NCBI GenBank assembly: GCA_964518635.1
Contig: CAZFGK010000035.1
Coordinates: forward strand, 1-20,773
Length of the DNA stretch: 20,773 nt
Direction of reading: 5' to 3'
Source: CAZFGK01 sp964518635
GTDB taxonomy: Bacteria > Zixibacteria > MSB-5A5 > GN15 > FEB-12
A program made the translations under genes and the position numbers. This document shows, piece after piece, positions 7,413 through 15,456 of this stretch (positions are counted from its first letter, which is position 1; each line of letters starts with the position of its first letter). The notes beneath the pieces were generated by a model that saw nothing but the letters and a program-made list of their open reading frames with translations, searched no databases and was not told the DNA's origin.

Positions 7413-10400
7413 TTAGTAGTTCTTCAGTTGTTCAGCTTCTACGAAGACGGCGACTTTGCCGACCTTCTGACCAAGCGCGCCACCGTCTACCACATAGAGA
7501 TAGACTCCCGAAGCGATTGGAATATTCTCAGATGTTTCAATATCCCAGACTGCGTACGACTCAGTCGAGTTCTTCTCGATGACATCGACCAGATCACCGG
7601 CAAGATTGTAGATCTTGATGGTGCAGACTTCCGGCAGATTCGAGAATTTCAGCTGACGATTAAAGACATCGCTGTCATACCGCTCACTATAGAGGTAGTA
7701 CGGGTTCGGGACTGCACGGACATTCTTGAGTGGATCACCGGAAGATGACGCCACTTTGGAAGGTGCGGTCGTTGAGAATGTGAAGACATCGTCCTGAGTA
7801 ATTGGCTTCTGTGTAACAATGCGGAAAACGGTTCCAACCTCTGGCAGTGCCTGGTTGAAAGCACTAGGGTAGAGACCTCCATTCCAGTTCACTAGTACCA
7901 TTCGTGCAAACACCTCATGCTCACGAGCTCCATCGTAGGTACCACCAGTCAATTCAGCTGCCGCAGCATTGTACCCTGCCTGACCGGGACTCACATCATC
8001 GGGACGCATCCAGTAGATCCAGTCAGTATATGGGTCGTTCGATCCGCCTGAAGCTGAATGTTCAAATCCTCCTCCGCTTGAGTCGCAAGTTGAGCAGCCG
8101 TAGCTCTCCATAGAAAATTGTCCATCTTCAGCTACGTCATTCAAATATGGAACCATCCGATAATCGTCAGCAGGATTGTCGGGTGTCCCGATGCCGATAT
8201 TCCAGAGCTCGAACGGCACGTTTACTGTTGCTTCGTCAGTAAAGGCATTCCATGCAAGCCCGCCAGTAGCGGTAAATCTGATTTCGTAGTCGTAAATGCC
8301 AATTTCTGCGTTATTGCCACCATCGCGGGTGCAACGAGAAAGGAATGCGGTATAAGAACCTCGCGTTCCACCATCGACGGTACCACCGTTATCACCAGTA
8401 TGAATCAACCAGTGACCATCGCCGACTTGTTGATTGTCGTCAGGATCACCAGCTGAAGCGGGAAAACCCTGAAAGGTCGCGGCGGCAGAACCGGGAGGGG
8501 AGAGTGGACCTGCTCCGTTTGAGACAGTCTGGAAATCCTTAAACTGGCCTGATGTCCCTTGTACGGTAAAGAACATACCATCGACAGGGATGAATGTGCT
8601 GTCGCCAGAAGTATTGTACTGGCTGTCGAGGACTATCACATTGTCAGTCGTATTCCGTAGTTTCCAGAACAGCTGTCCAGTAGCGTTGGTATCGAACGTC
8701 ACAGAATATGAATCTCCTGTGAGCAGCAACGGGTCATAGACGCTGACTCGAACTTGCCCGTCCGACACACCAATATGGGTGACGGCGATGGTATCGCCAA
8801 TGACACTCTCCGGTTTTACATCAGCGCGGGGCTTCTGTGGAGTGACCGTTACTGTTGTCCCGCTGGAGAGCACTTTCGGTGTCTTGGCAGGATCATAAGA
8901 ATAGGCCTCGACTCGATAGACGTAATCAGTCAAGTTATCGAGATCACTCCCTTCGATTTGATCGTTTTCAGATGAGATAATATACTGGAGTCTTGTGTCC
9001 TTGCCGAATCGAACTGGATCTACATCAACAAGGCACTGAGATTGGTCGAAGTTGTCGTCAAAGAGGGTCTGTAATCCATTGGCGAGATCGAAATTCCCGA
9101 TTCGTCGGAAAGGACCATTAGCTGAAGCACCTTGAAGTATGGTGTAGCCCTCAAATGGATAATCACCCGGGTCGATTTCAGAAACATTATCCCAGGTTAG
9201 AGTAACTCTACCATCTTGCGATGATGCTGTTACTTGTGGTGCCGCTGGAGGTTCGGGCACATCGAAGTTGAAATTGTATGCTGTCTGCGCGAACTCGTCT
9301 GCGTACTTCAGAGATGCGACTGCACCAATTCTGTCGCCACATTGACCGACAATTACCGCAGCAAGGACTTCAGTAGAGTCGCCGGGGTTAAAGCTGAAAG
9401 GTCCTGTTGTAAGAAAGAGACGACGATCGGCTGCATTTGCGTCGAGATCGCCGCTACCCGCAACCGGATCACCGGATACTGCGTAGTTGAGAGTATCGCC
9501 ATTGTAGACATACGCACCTCCTTGCTTGGTAAGCCCGGACATGTAGTAATATGTCTCATAGTTATGGGCAGGATCTGTTCCATTGATGTACTTATTGAAA
9601 GAGGACATCCCGAGATTTTTGTAACCCGGCCAGATTGTATCCCACATCCGTCCGGTGTCAGCTGCATTTCCGGTGAACTGCAGTGGCCCCTGAAAGAAGT
9701 CGAATCCGACTGCTGGTGGTGTCGCACCATAGGCATTGTCTGCATTGGTAGCGTTATAGCAGTAGCCAAGTGAGAGGAGCGTGTCGCATCCAACCAAGTC
9801 GTCTGAAGCACCTCCAAGGTCGGGATCAGACCAGAGCGAGACATACATGTTACGAAGATACTTCCCTCCCTTATTCAAAATCTTGAATTTCAGGAATACG
9901 ATATCTCCCAACACGTCACTTCTCGTAAACGCAAACGTCGACTGCTGAACTTCAACACCTAATGGTGCTGTTGAACCGGCGTCGTTCGTATGCTTCGCAG
10001 GATTGGCATCATTGTAGACCGACCAGAGGAACTGATCACCTATAATAGCCGGACGTCCGTTGCTGTCAACCGGTGCGCCCTGAGCAACTGGCCAGTTCAG
10101 CCTTGCCAGAAATCCCGTAGAGTCAGCACCATACAGTGAGTCCCGCCACACTTTGTAAACCGTATAGTTAGGATTCGATTCTCCAGCAGGATCAAATGAG
10201 CCGGATACCATATTGCCGGGGTAATACTCTGATGAAAACTCAGCAAGCGTAATGAGTGTGTCGGAGGTGGCTGAATCGACCGCTCCCATCCAGATGCCGG
10301 CAGCAAAAATGACCGACTTGTCATTAACTCCGGAAAGAATGTCAGCGACCGAGCTGTACGGATAGTAGAGTCCGTCGGTCTTTCCCAGACTATTTGAAAC

Positions 10401-10583
10401 GTCGGTCGCAAATTCACCGTCGTTCGTGACCAGCATCAGTATCCGGTTGGCATCAATGTACTTGTCAGTACTGAGGACCGCCGACTTTGACGGAGTCGCC
10501 GTGCGCTTTGTACCGGGGGCTGCAACCGCCACCGAACAGAGCACCACGAGACCTAGCAAGATTCGATCCAATGAATGTCGCAT
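7413..10583 (-). CDS. Large secreted protein with fn3-like region and type IX-like C-terminal sorting domain; function unknown
   Basis: 1056 residues. The first 20 or so form a signal peptide (ILLGLVVLCSVAVAAPG). The N-terminal 440 residues are rich in Gly, Asp and aromatics (for example FAAGIWMG and LWSDPDLGGASDDLVGCD) and contain no enzyme motif I recognise. About 442-560 looks like a fibronectin type III domain (PAAPQVTASSQDGRVTLTWD). A GCSTCDSS cysteine pair lies near 826-833. The last 105 residues (VRAVPNPYYLY, then TIKIYNLAGDLVDVI, WDIETSENIPIASGVYLYVV, GKVAVFV) resemble the T9SS type A / FlgD-like C-terminal domains that direct export through type IX systems. ATG 10583 has AAAGGAG seven bases upstream. 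It lies 15 bases after the receptor gene and 19 before the PorV/PorQ gene, so the three are probably co-transcribed. A surface adhesin, structural protein or binding protein is possible; no catalytic role can be argued. Confidence 0.8.
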   Translation of the reverse strand: MRHSLDRILLGLVVLCSVAVAAPGTKRTATPSKSAVLSTDKYIDANRILMLVTNDGEFATDVSNSLGKTDGLYYPYSSVADILSGVNDKSVIFAAGIWMGAVDSATSDTLITLAEFSSEYYPGNMVSGSFDPAGESNPNYTVYKVWRDSLYGADSTGFLARLNWPVAQGAPVDSNGRPAIIGDQFLWSVYNDANPAKHTNDAGSTAPLGVEVQQSTFAFTRSDVLGDIVFLKFKILNKGGKYLRNMYVSLWSDPDLGGASDDLVGCDTLLSLGYCYNATNADNAYGATPPAVGFDFFQGPLQFTGNAADTGRMWDTIWPGYKNLGMSSFNKYINGTDPAHNYETYYYMSGLTKQGGAYVYNGDTLNYAVSGDPVAGSGDLDANAADRRLFLTTGPFSFNPGDSTEVLAAVIVGQCGDRIGAVASLKYADEFAQTAYNFNFDVPEPPAAPQVTASSQDGRVTLTWDNVSEIDPGDYPFEGYTILQGASANGPFRRIGNFDLANGLQTLFDDNFDQSQCLVDVDPVRFGKDTRLQYIISSENDQIEGSDLDNLTDYVYRVEAYSYDPAKTPKVLSSGTTVTVTPQKPRADVKPESVIGDTIAVTHIGVSDGQVRVSVYDPLLLTGDSYSVTFDTNATGQLFWKLRNTTDNVIVLDSQYNTSGDSTFIPVDGMFFTVQGTSGQFKDFQTVSNGAGPLSPPGSAAATFQGFPASAGDPDDNQQVGDGHWLIHTGDNGGTVDGGTRGSYTAFLSRCTRDGGNNAEIGIYDYEIRFTATGGLAWNAFTDEATVNVPFELWNIGIGTPDNPADDYRMVPYLNDVAEDGQFSMESYGCSTCDSSGGGFEHSASGGSNDPYTDWIYWMRPDDVSPGQAGYNAAAAELTGGTYDGAREHEVFARMVLVNWNGGLYPSAFNQALPEVGTVFRIVTQKPITQDDVFTFSTTAPSKVASSSGDPLKNVRAVPNPYYLYSERYDSDVFNRQLKFSNLPEVCTIKIYNLAGDLVDVIEKNSTESYAVWDIETSENIPIASGVYLYVVDGGALGQKVGKVAVFVEAEQLKNY

Positions 10584-10598
10584 CAGGTGCTCCTTTCC

Positions 10599-13457
10599 TT
10601 AAAATCCGACTGACAGACCAAAGAGAATCTGTCGCGGGTTATTCCAGTTTGAGGGATCATTTTCTTTGAGTTCATACATCTGTGCAAATGAACGACCGTA
10701 AGAGGTTGTGCCGTTGAGATCAAACTGTTCGGCGGTATTCTTCCCTTCATCTGATTCAAGAAACGTAGTCGTCGATGCCTTTCCTGAAGACTCAAAAACA
10801 GACGACACGTTTTCACGATCAAAGAGATTTCTGACCTGCAGGTACGGAGTGATCGTGACCTGGCCGAGAACAAATTTTCTCTGCAATTTCATATCAACGT
10901 AGAACAGCCACGGACCGTACTTCGAATTTCGCGGACCATCTGGAGTCGGAGCCACATTTCCAAGTGTGACTTCGTTGTACACTTGCTGAGGTGCGTACGG
11001 CAATCCGCTTTGAAGACCCCATAGGATATTGGCATTGAAATCGTTGAGGAAGCTCTTCTCCGATATGTCCACGCCATTCGCTCTATTGAGCAATATGTCG
11101 AAGTTTCCGACAATGCTGTGTCGCTGATCGTAATCCAGTGGTGCCGTCTGAACTGGTGCTTCAGCCCCTGTCCATGCAGCGTTTCTCTGGGACGCCGGAT
11201 ATGATCCGGTACCGGTCGCATAGGACAGTGAGTATTTTAGGTCAAGGGCGAGACCTTTATTTCGTCGCATCACCAGCTTGACTTCGAGTCCTTTTACTGT
11301 TCCGTAATCTGAGTTTCGGTACGTCGCGTACTGACGCGGATTGGCGGCCTGACTATAGACCTGGACCTGGTCGATGATGTCGCGATAGAAGAGCGATGCA
11401 TCAAAGTGCATGATATCGCTGAGCACTTGAGTCATTCCCACTTCATATGCCGTGGTCTTTTCCGGTTCTAGATTAGGATTCCCCAGTGGGAAATAATAAC
11501 CACCCGATCCAACTTTGTATTCATAGTATTCAGTTCCGACATAGAGACGCTGGAGATCCGGCCGCTGATAAAATTTCCCGTAGTTTACTCGGACTTGCGT
11601 GCGTTCAGTTACCGGGAAAGCTATGCCGAGGCGAGGAGAGATTCTTGTGAATTTCTCGCTTGGTTCAAAGTCTGAATCATCTAGGATGCCGGTCGTGGCA
11701 TCCGCTGGTTTTCCATCCGGATTGAACGGGCTCGTCAAGCTCTTCAACCGGCGAGTTTTATAGTCAAAAAAGTCTATACGAAGACCTGCGTTGACTACAA
11801 GGTCTTGCCACTCAAATCGATCCTGAAGATAGGCAGCAAAATTGACAGGGTGCTTTGCGTTGTCATTTCCGAGATTTTCGCTTTCATTTCCGAACACATC
11901 GTAGCCGTACCGGTCGATATCTTCGAGATTTGAATTGTTGGGATCGGAATCCAATTGGCCTGTGGAATCAAGTGCCAACGCCTTGGGAAAGAGATGCTGG
12001 TAATAGCGCAGGGTATGACGTTGGAATTCGAAACCGCCCCTGAGTGTGTGATACTCGTTTACTTCAGAATTGATCTGACCAGCAAATCCAACATAAGATG
12101 AATTGCGTTTCAGGTAGTCATCCCAGATTGAATTAGTGTCCCAAAACAGTGAGAATATCTCCTGTGTCGTGCTCTGATTGGCATAGCGATTTAAGTCCTT
12201 GCGGAAGACACCATCTCCACGGAAACGCTCTATGTTGTTCAGCGAGACAGAGACGTGGTAATAGGTCTTTGCAGAGGGGCTATGTGTCAGCTTGGCGTTA
12301 ATGCCGAGTGTCTTGTCATCGAAATACGGTATGTGTGCCTGATTGAAGAAATACTGATGCTGGTAGCTTCTCCATTCGTCGCGGGAGCCGTTTCCGGTCA
12401 ACTGGAGCTTCATGGTCGGGGTAATCCCGAAATCAAGCTTTCCGGTGATGGCATAACCAGATTCGGTATTATAGGGGAGTCTCCAACCGCTGAAATCACT
12501 GCCTCCGAGAGTCGAAAGATCGTTTTTCGTAATCCATGAAGGATTGCGATCACCGTGGTCACGGGTTTCAATCGCAGCGAAGAAATGGGACTTTTCAAGT
12601 CCAGGAATTGGACCGCCGACATCCATCGAATACCAGTTCTGTCCAAAGCTGTTCTCTTTAGAGTAATTGTCCGATTGGACATCAAAATTGACTTCGAGTT
12701 TGTCGCCGCCTGACCTGGTCACGGTATTGACAATTCCACTGGCGACATGCCCGTACTCAGCAGGGAAACCGCCGGCGATGATCTGTACTTCTTCGATGGC
12801 GTTGTTGCCAATTCGAGTAGTGGTCACCCCAGTCAGCGGATCATTGGTGGAGAAACCGTCGACCAGGTATGCCACCTCGCTGGGTCGTCCGCCGCGAAGA
12901 TTTAACTCACTGCCGTTGACCTGTTCACGATCACCACGGGTGTTACGATTACTAAAGGAACGGACTCGTACGACACTATTCTGGATGGCGACAACCTGGT
13001 CGAAACCGCGGACTGGCATCGATTTGAGTGCATCCTTGCGGACCAGACTGATGGATGCTGTCTTGTCTTTCACAATAATCGGATTTTCAGCCCTGACCGT
13101 GATGGTCTTTCCCAGATCAGTTGTCTCGGAGGACATCGACTGATCATGGTAGCTGGCAAGGTCGGCGGAGACACTCACATTCGCGACTTCAACCGCGGCA
13201 TAGCCAACAGTAGTGATGCGAAGGGTGTAGGTCCCGACCGGTACGTTGGAGATGGTGTATCTCCCTTTCTCATCGGTCACCGCGCCCATGCTGGTACCGA
13301 CAAGTGAAACACTCGCTCCGATGAGCGGCTCTTTCGTGGCGGCGTCGGTGATGACGCCGGTCACTTTTCCGGTCACACCGGCAAAGAGCGTGGAGGTCAG
13401 ACTCAGCAGTAATGCACAGCTGAGCCCGATCAGAGTTGAGGCTGATCGCTGCTTCAT
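10599..13457 (-). CDS. TonB-dependent receptor-like outer-membrane protein with N-terminal carboxypeptidase-regulatory-like domain
   Basis: 952 residues. A signal peptide covers about 1-26 (LIGLSCALLLSLTSTLFAG). Residues about 30-115 are a carboxypeptidase-regulatory-like beta sandwich (VTGVITDAATKEPLIGASV, DEKGRYTISNVPVGTYTL), common on SusC- and Oar-like receptors. About 125-250 is a plug domain (RGGRPSEVAYLVDGF, then AGGFPAEYGHVASGIVNTVT). About 260-952 is the barrel, with GRNLEPEKT-like periplasmic-turn features (GNPNLEPEKTTAYEVG) and a terminal Phe. Such proteins take up siderophores, cobalamin or glycans, or act as passive surface barrels. The substrate cannot be told, and no SusD gene follows. 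ATG 13457 has AAGGA seven bases upstream; the frame extends 28 codons further but without a ribosome site, and the hydrophobic signal fits ATG 13457. It is the first gene of a three-gene operon. Confidence 0.88.
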   Translation of the reverse strand: MKQRSASTLIGLSCALLLSLTSTLFAGVTGKVTGVITDAATKEPLIGASVSLVGTSMGAVTDEKGRYTISNVPVGTYTLRITTVGYAAVEVANVSVSADLASYHDQSMSSETTDLGKTITVRAENPIIVKDKTASISLVRKDALKSMPVRGFDQVVAIQNSVVRVRSFSNRNTRGDREQVNGSELNLRGGRPSEVAYLVDGFSTNDPLTGVTTTRIGNNAIEEVQIIAGGFPAEYGHVASGIVNTVTRSGGDKLEVNFDVQSDNYSKENSFGQNWYSMDVGGPIPGLEKSHFFAAIETRDHGDRNPSWITKNDLSTLGGSDFSGWRLPYNTESGYAITGKLDFGITPTMKLQLTGNGSRDEWRSYQHQYFFNQAHIPYFDDKTLGINAKLTHSPSAKTYYHVSVSLNNIERFRGDGVFRKDLNRYANQSTTQEIFSLFWDTNSIWDDYLKRNSSYVGFAGQINSEVNEYHTLRGGFEFQRHTLRYYQHLFPKALALDSTGQLDSDPNNSNLEDIDRYGYDVFGNESENLGNDNAKHPVNFAAYLQDRFEWQDLVVNAGLRIDFFDYKTRRLKSLTSPFNPDGKPADATTGILDDSDFEPSEKFTRISPRLGIAFPVTERTQVRVNYGKFYQRPDLQRLYVGTEYYEYKVGSGGYYFPLGNPNLEPEKTTAYEVGMTQVLSDIMHFDASLFYRDIIDQVQVYSQAANPRQYATYRNSDYGTVKGLEVKLVMRRNKGLALDLKYSLSYATGTGSYPASQRNAAWTGAEAPVQTAPLDYDQRHSIVGNFDILLNRANGVDISEKSFLNDFNANILWGLQSGLPYAPQQVYNEVTLGNVAPTPDGPRNSKYGPWLFYVDMKLQRKFVLGQVTITPYLQVRNLFDRENVSSVFESSGKASTTTFLESDEGKNTAEQFDLNGTTSYGRSFAQMYELKENDPSNWNNPRQILFGLSVGF

Positions 13458-13582
13458 AGTGTATTCCTTCCCTGTTGAGGGTGCAGTTGAGTAATGTCTT
13501 TGGGAATAATTGAGAACCGCTTCAGCGATGCTGAAGTGCAAAAAGAGATCATAGATCCCGAAAGATCTGTCTGTCTGCCCAT
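13454..13582 (-). CDS. Possible 42-residue leader ORF overlapping the receptor start
   Basis: An open frame starts at the ATG at 13582, with GGAAGAG nine bases or less upstream, and ends in a TGA that overlaps the receptor ATG as ATGA (13457-13454), the arrangement typical of translational coupling. It has no family resemblance, and the receptor has its own ribosome site inside it. It may be a leader peptide or chance. Confidence 0.2.
   Translation of the reverse strand: MGRQTDLSGSMISFCTSASLKRFSIIPKDITQLHPQQGRNTL
13520..13536 (-). promoter_or_regulatory. Small hairpin in the receptor leader
   Basis: CTTCAGC, GAT, GCTGAAG: a perfect 7-bp stem with a three-base loop, 63 bases upstream of the receptor ATG. 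On the minus strand a T5 run (13545-13541) precedes it rather than follows it, so it is not an intrinsic terminator of the receptor transcript. Confidence 0.35.
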
Positions 13583-13605
13583 AGTAGTCTCTTCCAATCC
13601 TATTG

Positions 13606-13620
13606 TTAGCATCGTGCTAA
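13606..13620. promoter_or_regulatory. Perfect inverted repeat TTAGCA-N3-TGCTAA (candidate operator)
   Basis: A perfect 6-bp palindrome with spacer TCG about 150 bases upstream of the receptor start, just downstream of a TTGACT on the minus strand. The arms recall the outer part of CIRCE elements, but the spacing is far too short for one. Operator role is inferred from position. Confidence 0.3.
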
Positions 13621-13670
13621 ATCTCCTGAAGTCAACCAAAAAGCACCGATTGCGCCGCATCTATGCGGAC

Positions 13671-13699
13671 TTCACACTCCAAGTTCTGACGTCTATAAG
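13671..13699 (+). promoter_or_regulatory. Candidate sigma70-type promoter for pgsA
   Basis: TTCACA (13671-13676), 17 bases, TATAAG (13694-13699): each box differs from consensus at one base. Transcription would start near 13706, about 100 bases before the pgsA ATG. Confidence 0.4.
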
Positions 13700-13809
13700 T
13701 ATCGGCACGAGTCACCTGATGCTTAATCGACGCAGACTGTGCGACCTGTTTTTGAACTGGCCACCCTTCTTTCTTTCGGAATTGAAAATCCAGACACATA
13801 CTTCATCTG

Positions 13810-14472
13810 ATGATCAAGTCATTCCTTGTAGAACTGACCACCTGGCCAAACCTCTTGAGTTTAAGCCGCATTCCGCTTGGCTTTTTGGGACTTCTGGCTC
13901 TTCGTCAGGAGGGTGACCCCAACGGTTTTTGGGCGATCATGGTCTGCCTTGCGGCAGCCCTGACCGACTGGTTGGACGGCGTTCTCGCCAGACGTGCGAC
14001 TCAGGTTACTCCGTTCGGAGTGGCGGTTGATCCGATTGCTGATAAGATATTTGCTGCGATCATGGTGATTGGGCTGATTCTCTATCGCGACTTTCCGCTG
14101 TGGCTAGCTATGCTAGTCGTGGGTCGAGATATTTTGATTGTCGTCTCCGGTTCATGGCTGATGCAACGCTACAACGTGAGTCTGCCATCCAATCTATTCG
14201 GAAAGTATGCCTTCGCATCTTTGCTCATGCTCATACTAAGCGAAGTGATTCGATTCCCTTTCGGTATGCAGCTGTTCTTTCCCGTCACGATCATTCTCCT
14301 CGTGATTTCCTTCTTGTCGTATGCAACGATTGCTCTTCGACTGGTGCAAAATCGTGCCCTACAGATAGAGACCGATTCACCGGTCTGGCTGTTTGTTCGG
14401 GTGGCGGTATCGAGTGCCGTCATTACATGGTATGTCATTGAGTTGTGGCGATTTCTAAGGCCGGGGCTTTGA
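13810..14472 (+). CDS. pgsA: CDP-alcohol phosphatidyltransferase, probably phosphatidylglycerophosphate synthase
   Basis: 220 residues, strongly hydrophobic with several membrane helices. The CDP-alcohol phosphatidyltransferase signature D-G-x2-A-R-x8-G-x3-D-x3-D is perfect: Asp56-Gly57, Ala60-Arg61, Gly70, Asp74 and Asp78, with the usual extra Asp53. The N-terminal WPNLLSLSRIPLG is typical of PgsA (PNLLTLxRI). PgsA transfers the phosphatidyl group from CDP-diacylglycerol to glycerol-3-phosphate in the inner membrane, the committed step to phosphatidylglycerol. The signature is shared with other family members (phosphatidylinositol-phosphate, phosphatidylserine or cardiolipin synthases), so the substrate is inferred from the N-terminus and genome frequency. 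It is about 20-30 residues longer than common PgsA proteins, with an extra hydrophobic C-terminal stretch. The ATG has no strong ribosome site. It is transcribed away from the receptor operon; 126 bases separate it from yajC. Confidence 0.8.
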   Translation: MIKSFLVELTTWPNLLSLSRIPLGFLGLLALRQEGDPNGFWAIMVCLAAALTDWLDGVLARRATQVTPFGVAVDPIADKIFAAIMVIGLILYRDFPLWLAMLVVGRDILIVVSGSWLMQRYNVSLPSNLFGKYAFASLLMLILSEVIRFPFGMQLFFPVTIILLVISFLSYATIALRLVQNRALQIETDSPVWLFVRVAVSSAVITWYVIELWRFLRPGL

Positions 14473-14522
14473 TCAGAACTTGATCTTGAACCTGTCGCCA
14501 TTCTGCACTACTTTCCATCCCT

Positions 14523-14557
14523 CCGGAACCATCTGACTAGCTCAGATGGAGTGCCGG
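14523..14557 (+). promoter_or_regulatory. Stem-loop in the leader of the yajC-def-fmt-rng unit
   Basis: CCATCTGA (14529-14536) and TCAGATGG (14542-14549) form a perfect 8-bp stem with loop CTAGC, and CCGG on each side (14523-14526, 14554-14557) can add an outer stem. No T-run follows, so a leader or mRNA-end structure fits better than a terminator of pgsA. Confidence 0.4.
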
Positions 14558-14598
14558 TAGAACAAAATTTGAAGTAAAAATTTCGGAAGGAGCCGTGA

Positions 14599-14922
14599 GT
14601 GTCGTTTTCTCAATACTTTCTCATGTCACCCGGTGGTGGCGATCCTGCTGCTGGTGGTGGCGGAATTTTCATGATTGTCTGGTTCGGGCTGATCTTTGTG
14701 CTGATGTATTTCATGCTGATCAGACCGCAGCGAAAACGCCAAAAGGATCATGAAAAGCTGATCAGTGAACTCAAGAAGGGGGACAAGGTCGTCATGAACA
14801 GCGGTCTCTTTGGAACGATCTTCGCCATGGATGACCAGAATGCACGCATCATTCTCAAGACCGCCGATGATGTGAAACTCGAGTTTCTGAAATCTTCCAT
14901 CGCATCAAAGGTCGAAAAGTAG
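14599..14922 (+). CDS. yajC: Sec translocon accessory subunit YajC
   Basis: 107 residues with a short Gly-rich N-terminus (PGGGDPAAGGGG), one membrane helix at about 23-41, then the family signature around YFMLIRPQRKRQKDHEKL and a cytosolic basic region (ELKKGDKVVMNSGLFGTI). YajC binds SecDF and the Sec translocon at the inner membrane. Length is normal for the family. The start is GTG 14599, with a strong GGAAGGAG site six bases upstream. It opens a cluster of closely spaced genes: the def GTG follows three bases after its stop. A hairpin lies in its leader, and a weak -35/-10 pair (TTGAAC 14486-14491, TACTTT 14509-14514) could serve it. Confidence 0.93.
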   Translation: MSFSQYFLMSPGGGDPAAGGGGIFMIVWFGLIFVLMYFMLIRPQRKRQKDHEKLISELKKGDKVVMNSGLFGTIFAMDDQNARIILKTADDVKLEFLKSSIASKVEK

Positions 14923-14925
14923 TCG

Positions 14926-15450
14926 GTGCCGATTCGACCGATTATCATTTTTGGTGACCCCCGATTGAGGGAACGATCCACTGAGATAGGCACCATCTCG
15001 CCGGAGATCCTGCGCCTCTATGATGATATGGTCGCGACTCTGAAAGATGCCGAAGGGCTTGGATTGGCTGCGGTTCAGATTGGTGAACTTGTCAGGATGT
15101 TTATTCTCGATCTGGAAGCCCTGAAAGTCGGAACCGGAATCCAGGCCTTCATCAATCCGGCAGTCCAGACTGAAGGAAACGTTGTTGAATACGAAGAAGG
15201 TTGCCTCTCGATCCCGGAAATCTATCAACGTGTCGAACGTCCATCTGAAGTACATGCTACTGCGAGGGGTCTGGATGGAAAGCAGTTTGAAGTCCGGGCA
15301 TCGGGAATGTATGCCCGGGCGATTCAGCACGAATATGATCATTTGGAGGGGAAAATGTTCATTGATCTCCTCTCTCCATTCTCTCGTTCACTACTCCGCG
15401 GGAAATTGAAACGTCTCGCTGAGGGACTCATCAGCAAAGAAAACGAATAG
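14926..15450 (+). CDS. def: Peptide deformylase
   Basis: 174 residues with all three deformylase motifs: GLGLAAVQ (44-51), EGCLSIP (91-97, Cys93 metal ligand) and HEYDH (135-139, two His ligands and the catalytic Glu136). The enzyme removes the formyl group from the N-terminal Met of new proteins, using a metal ion, in the cytosol. Motif 1 usually reads GxGLAAPQ; here Val replaces Pro. The GTG start at 14926 follows the yajC stop by three bases and has no good ribosome site of its own, which suggests translational coupling. Its position directly before fmt is the usual arrangement, joining formylation and deformylation in one unit. Confidence 0.97.
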   Translation: MPIRPIIIFGDPRLRERSTEIGTISPEILRLYDDMVATLKDAEGLGLAAVQIGELVRMFILDLEALKVGTGIQAFINPAVQTEGNVVEYEEGCLSIPEIYQRVERPSEVHATARGLDGKQFEVRASGMYARAIQHEYDHLEGKMFIDLLSPFSRSLLRGKLKRLAEGLISKENE

Positions 15451-15456
15451 CCCATT

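Larger units (their letters stand above)
13458..13809. other. Divergent intergenic region between the receptor operon and pgsA
   Basis: About 350 bases separate two divergent units. They hold a candidate promoter for pgsA (13671-13699), three short perfect inverted repeats (13520-13536, 13606-13620, 13655-13668) and the possible 42-codon leader ORF. On the minus strand a TTGACT (13635-13630) lies just upstream of the 13606-13620 palindrome and could be the receptor operon's -35 box, but no good -10 box follows it. Confidence 0.5.

Noticed and set aside
9234..9773. A 179-codon plus-strand frame inside the large secreted protein gene
   Set aside because: It is a shadow of the minus-strand gene, Cys- and Ile-rich with no family features or ribosome site.
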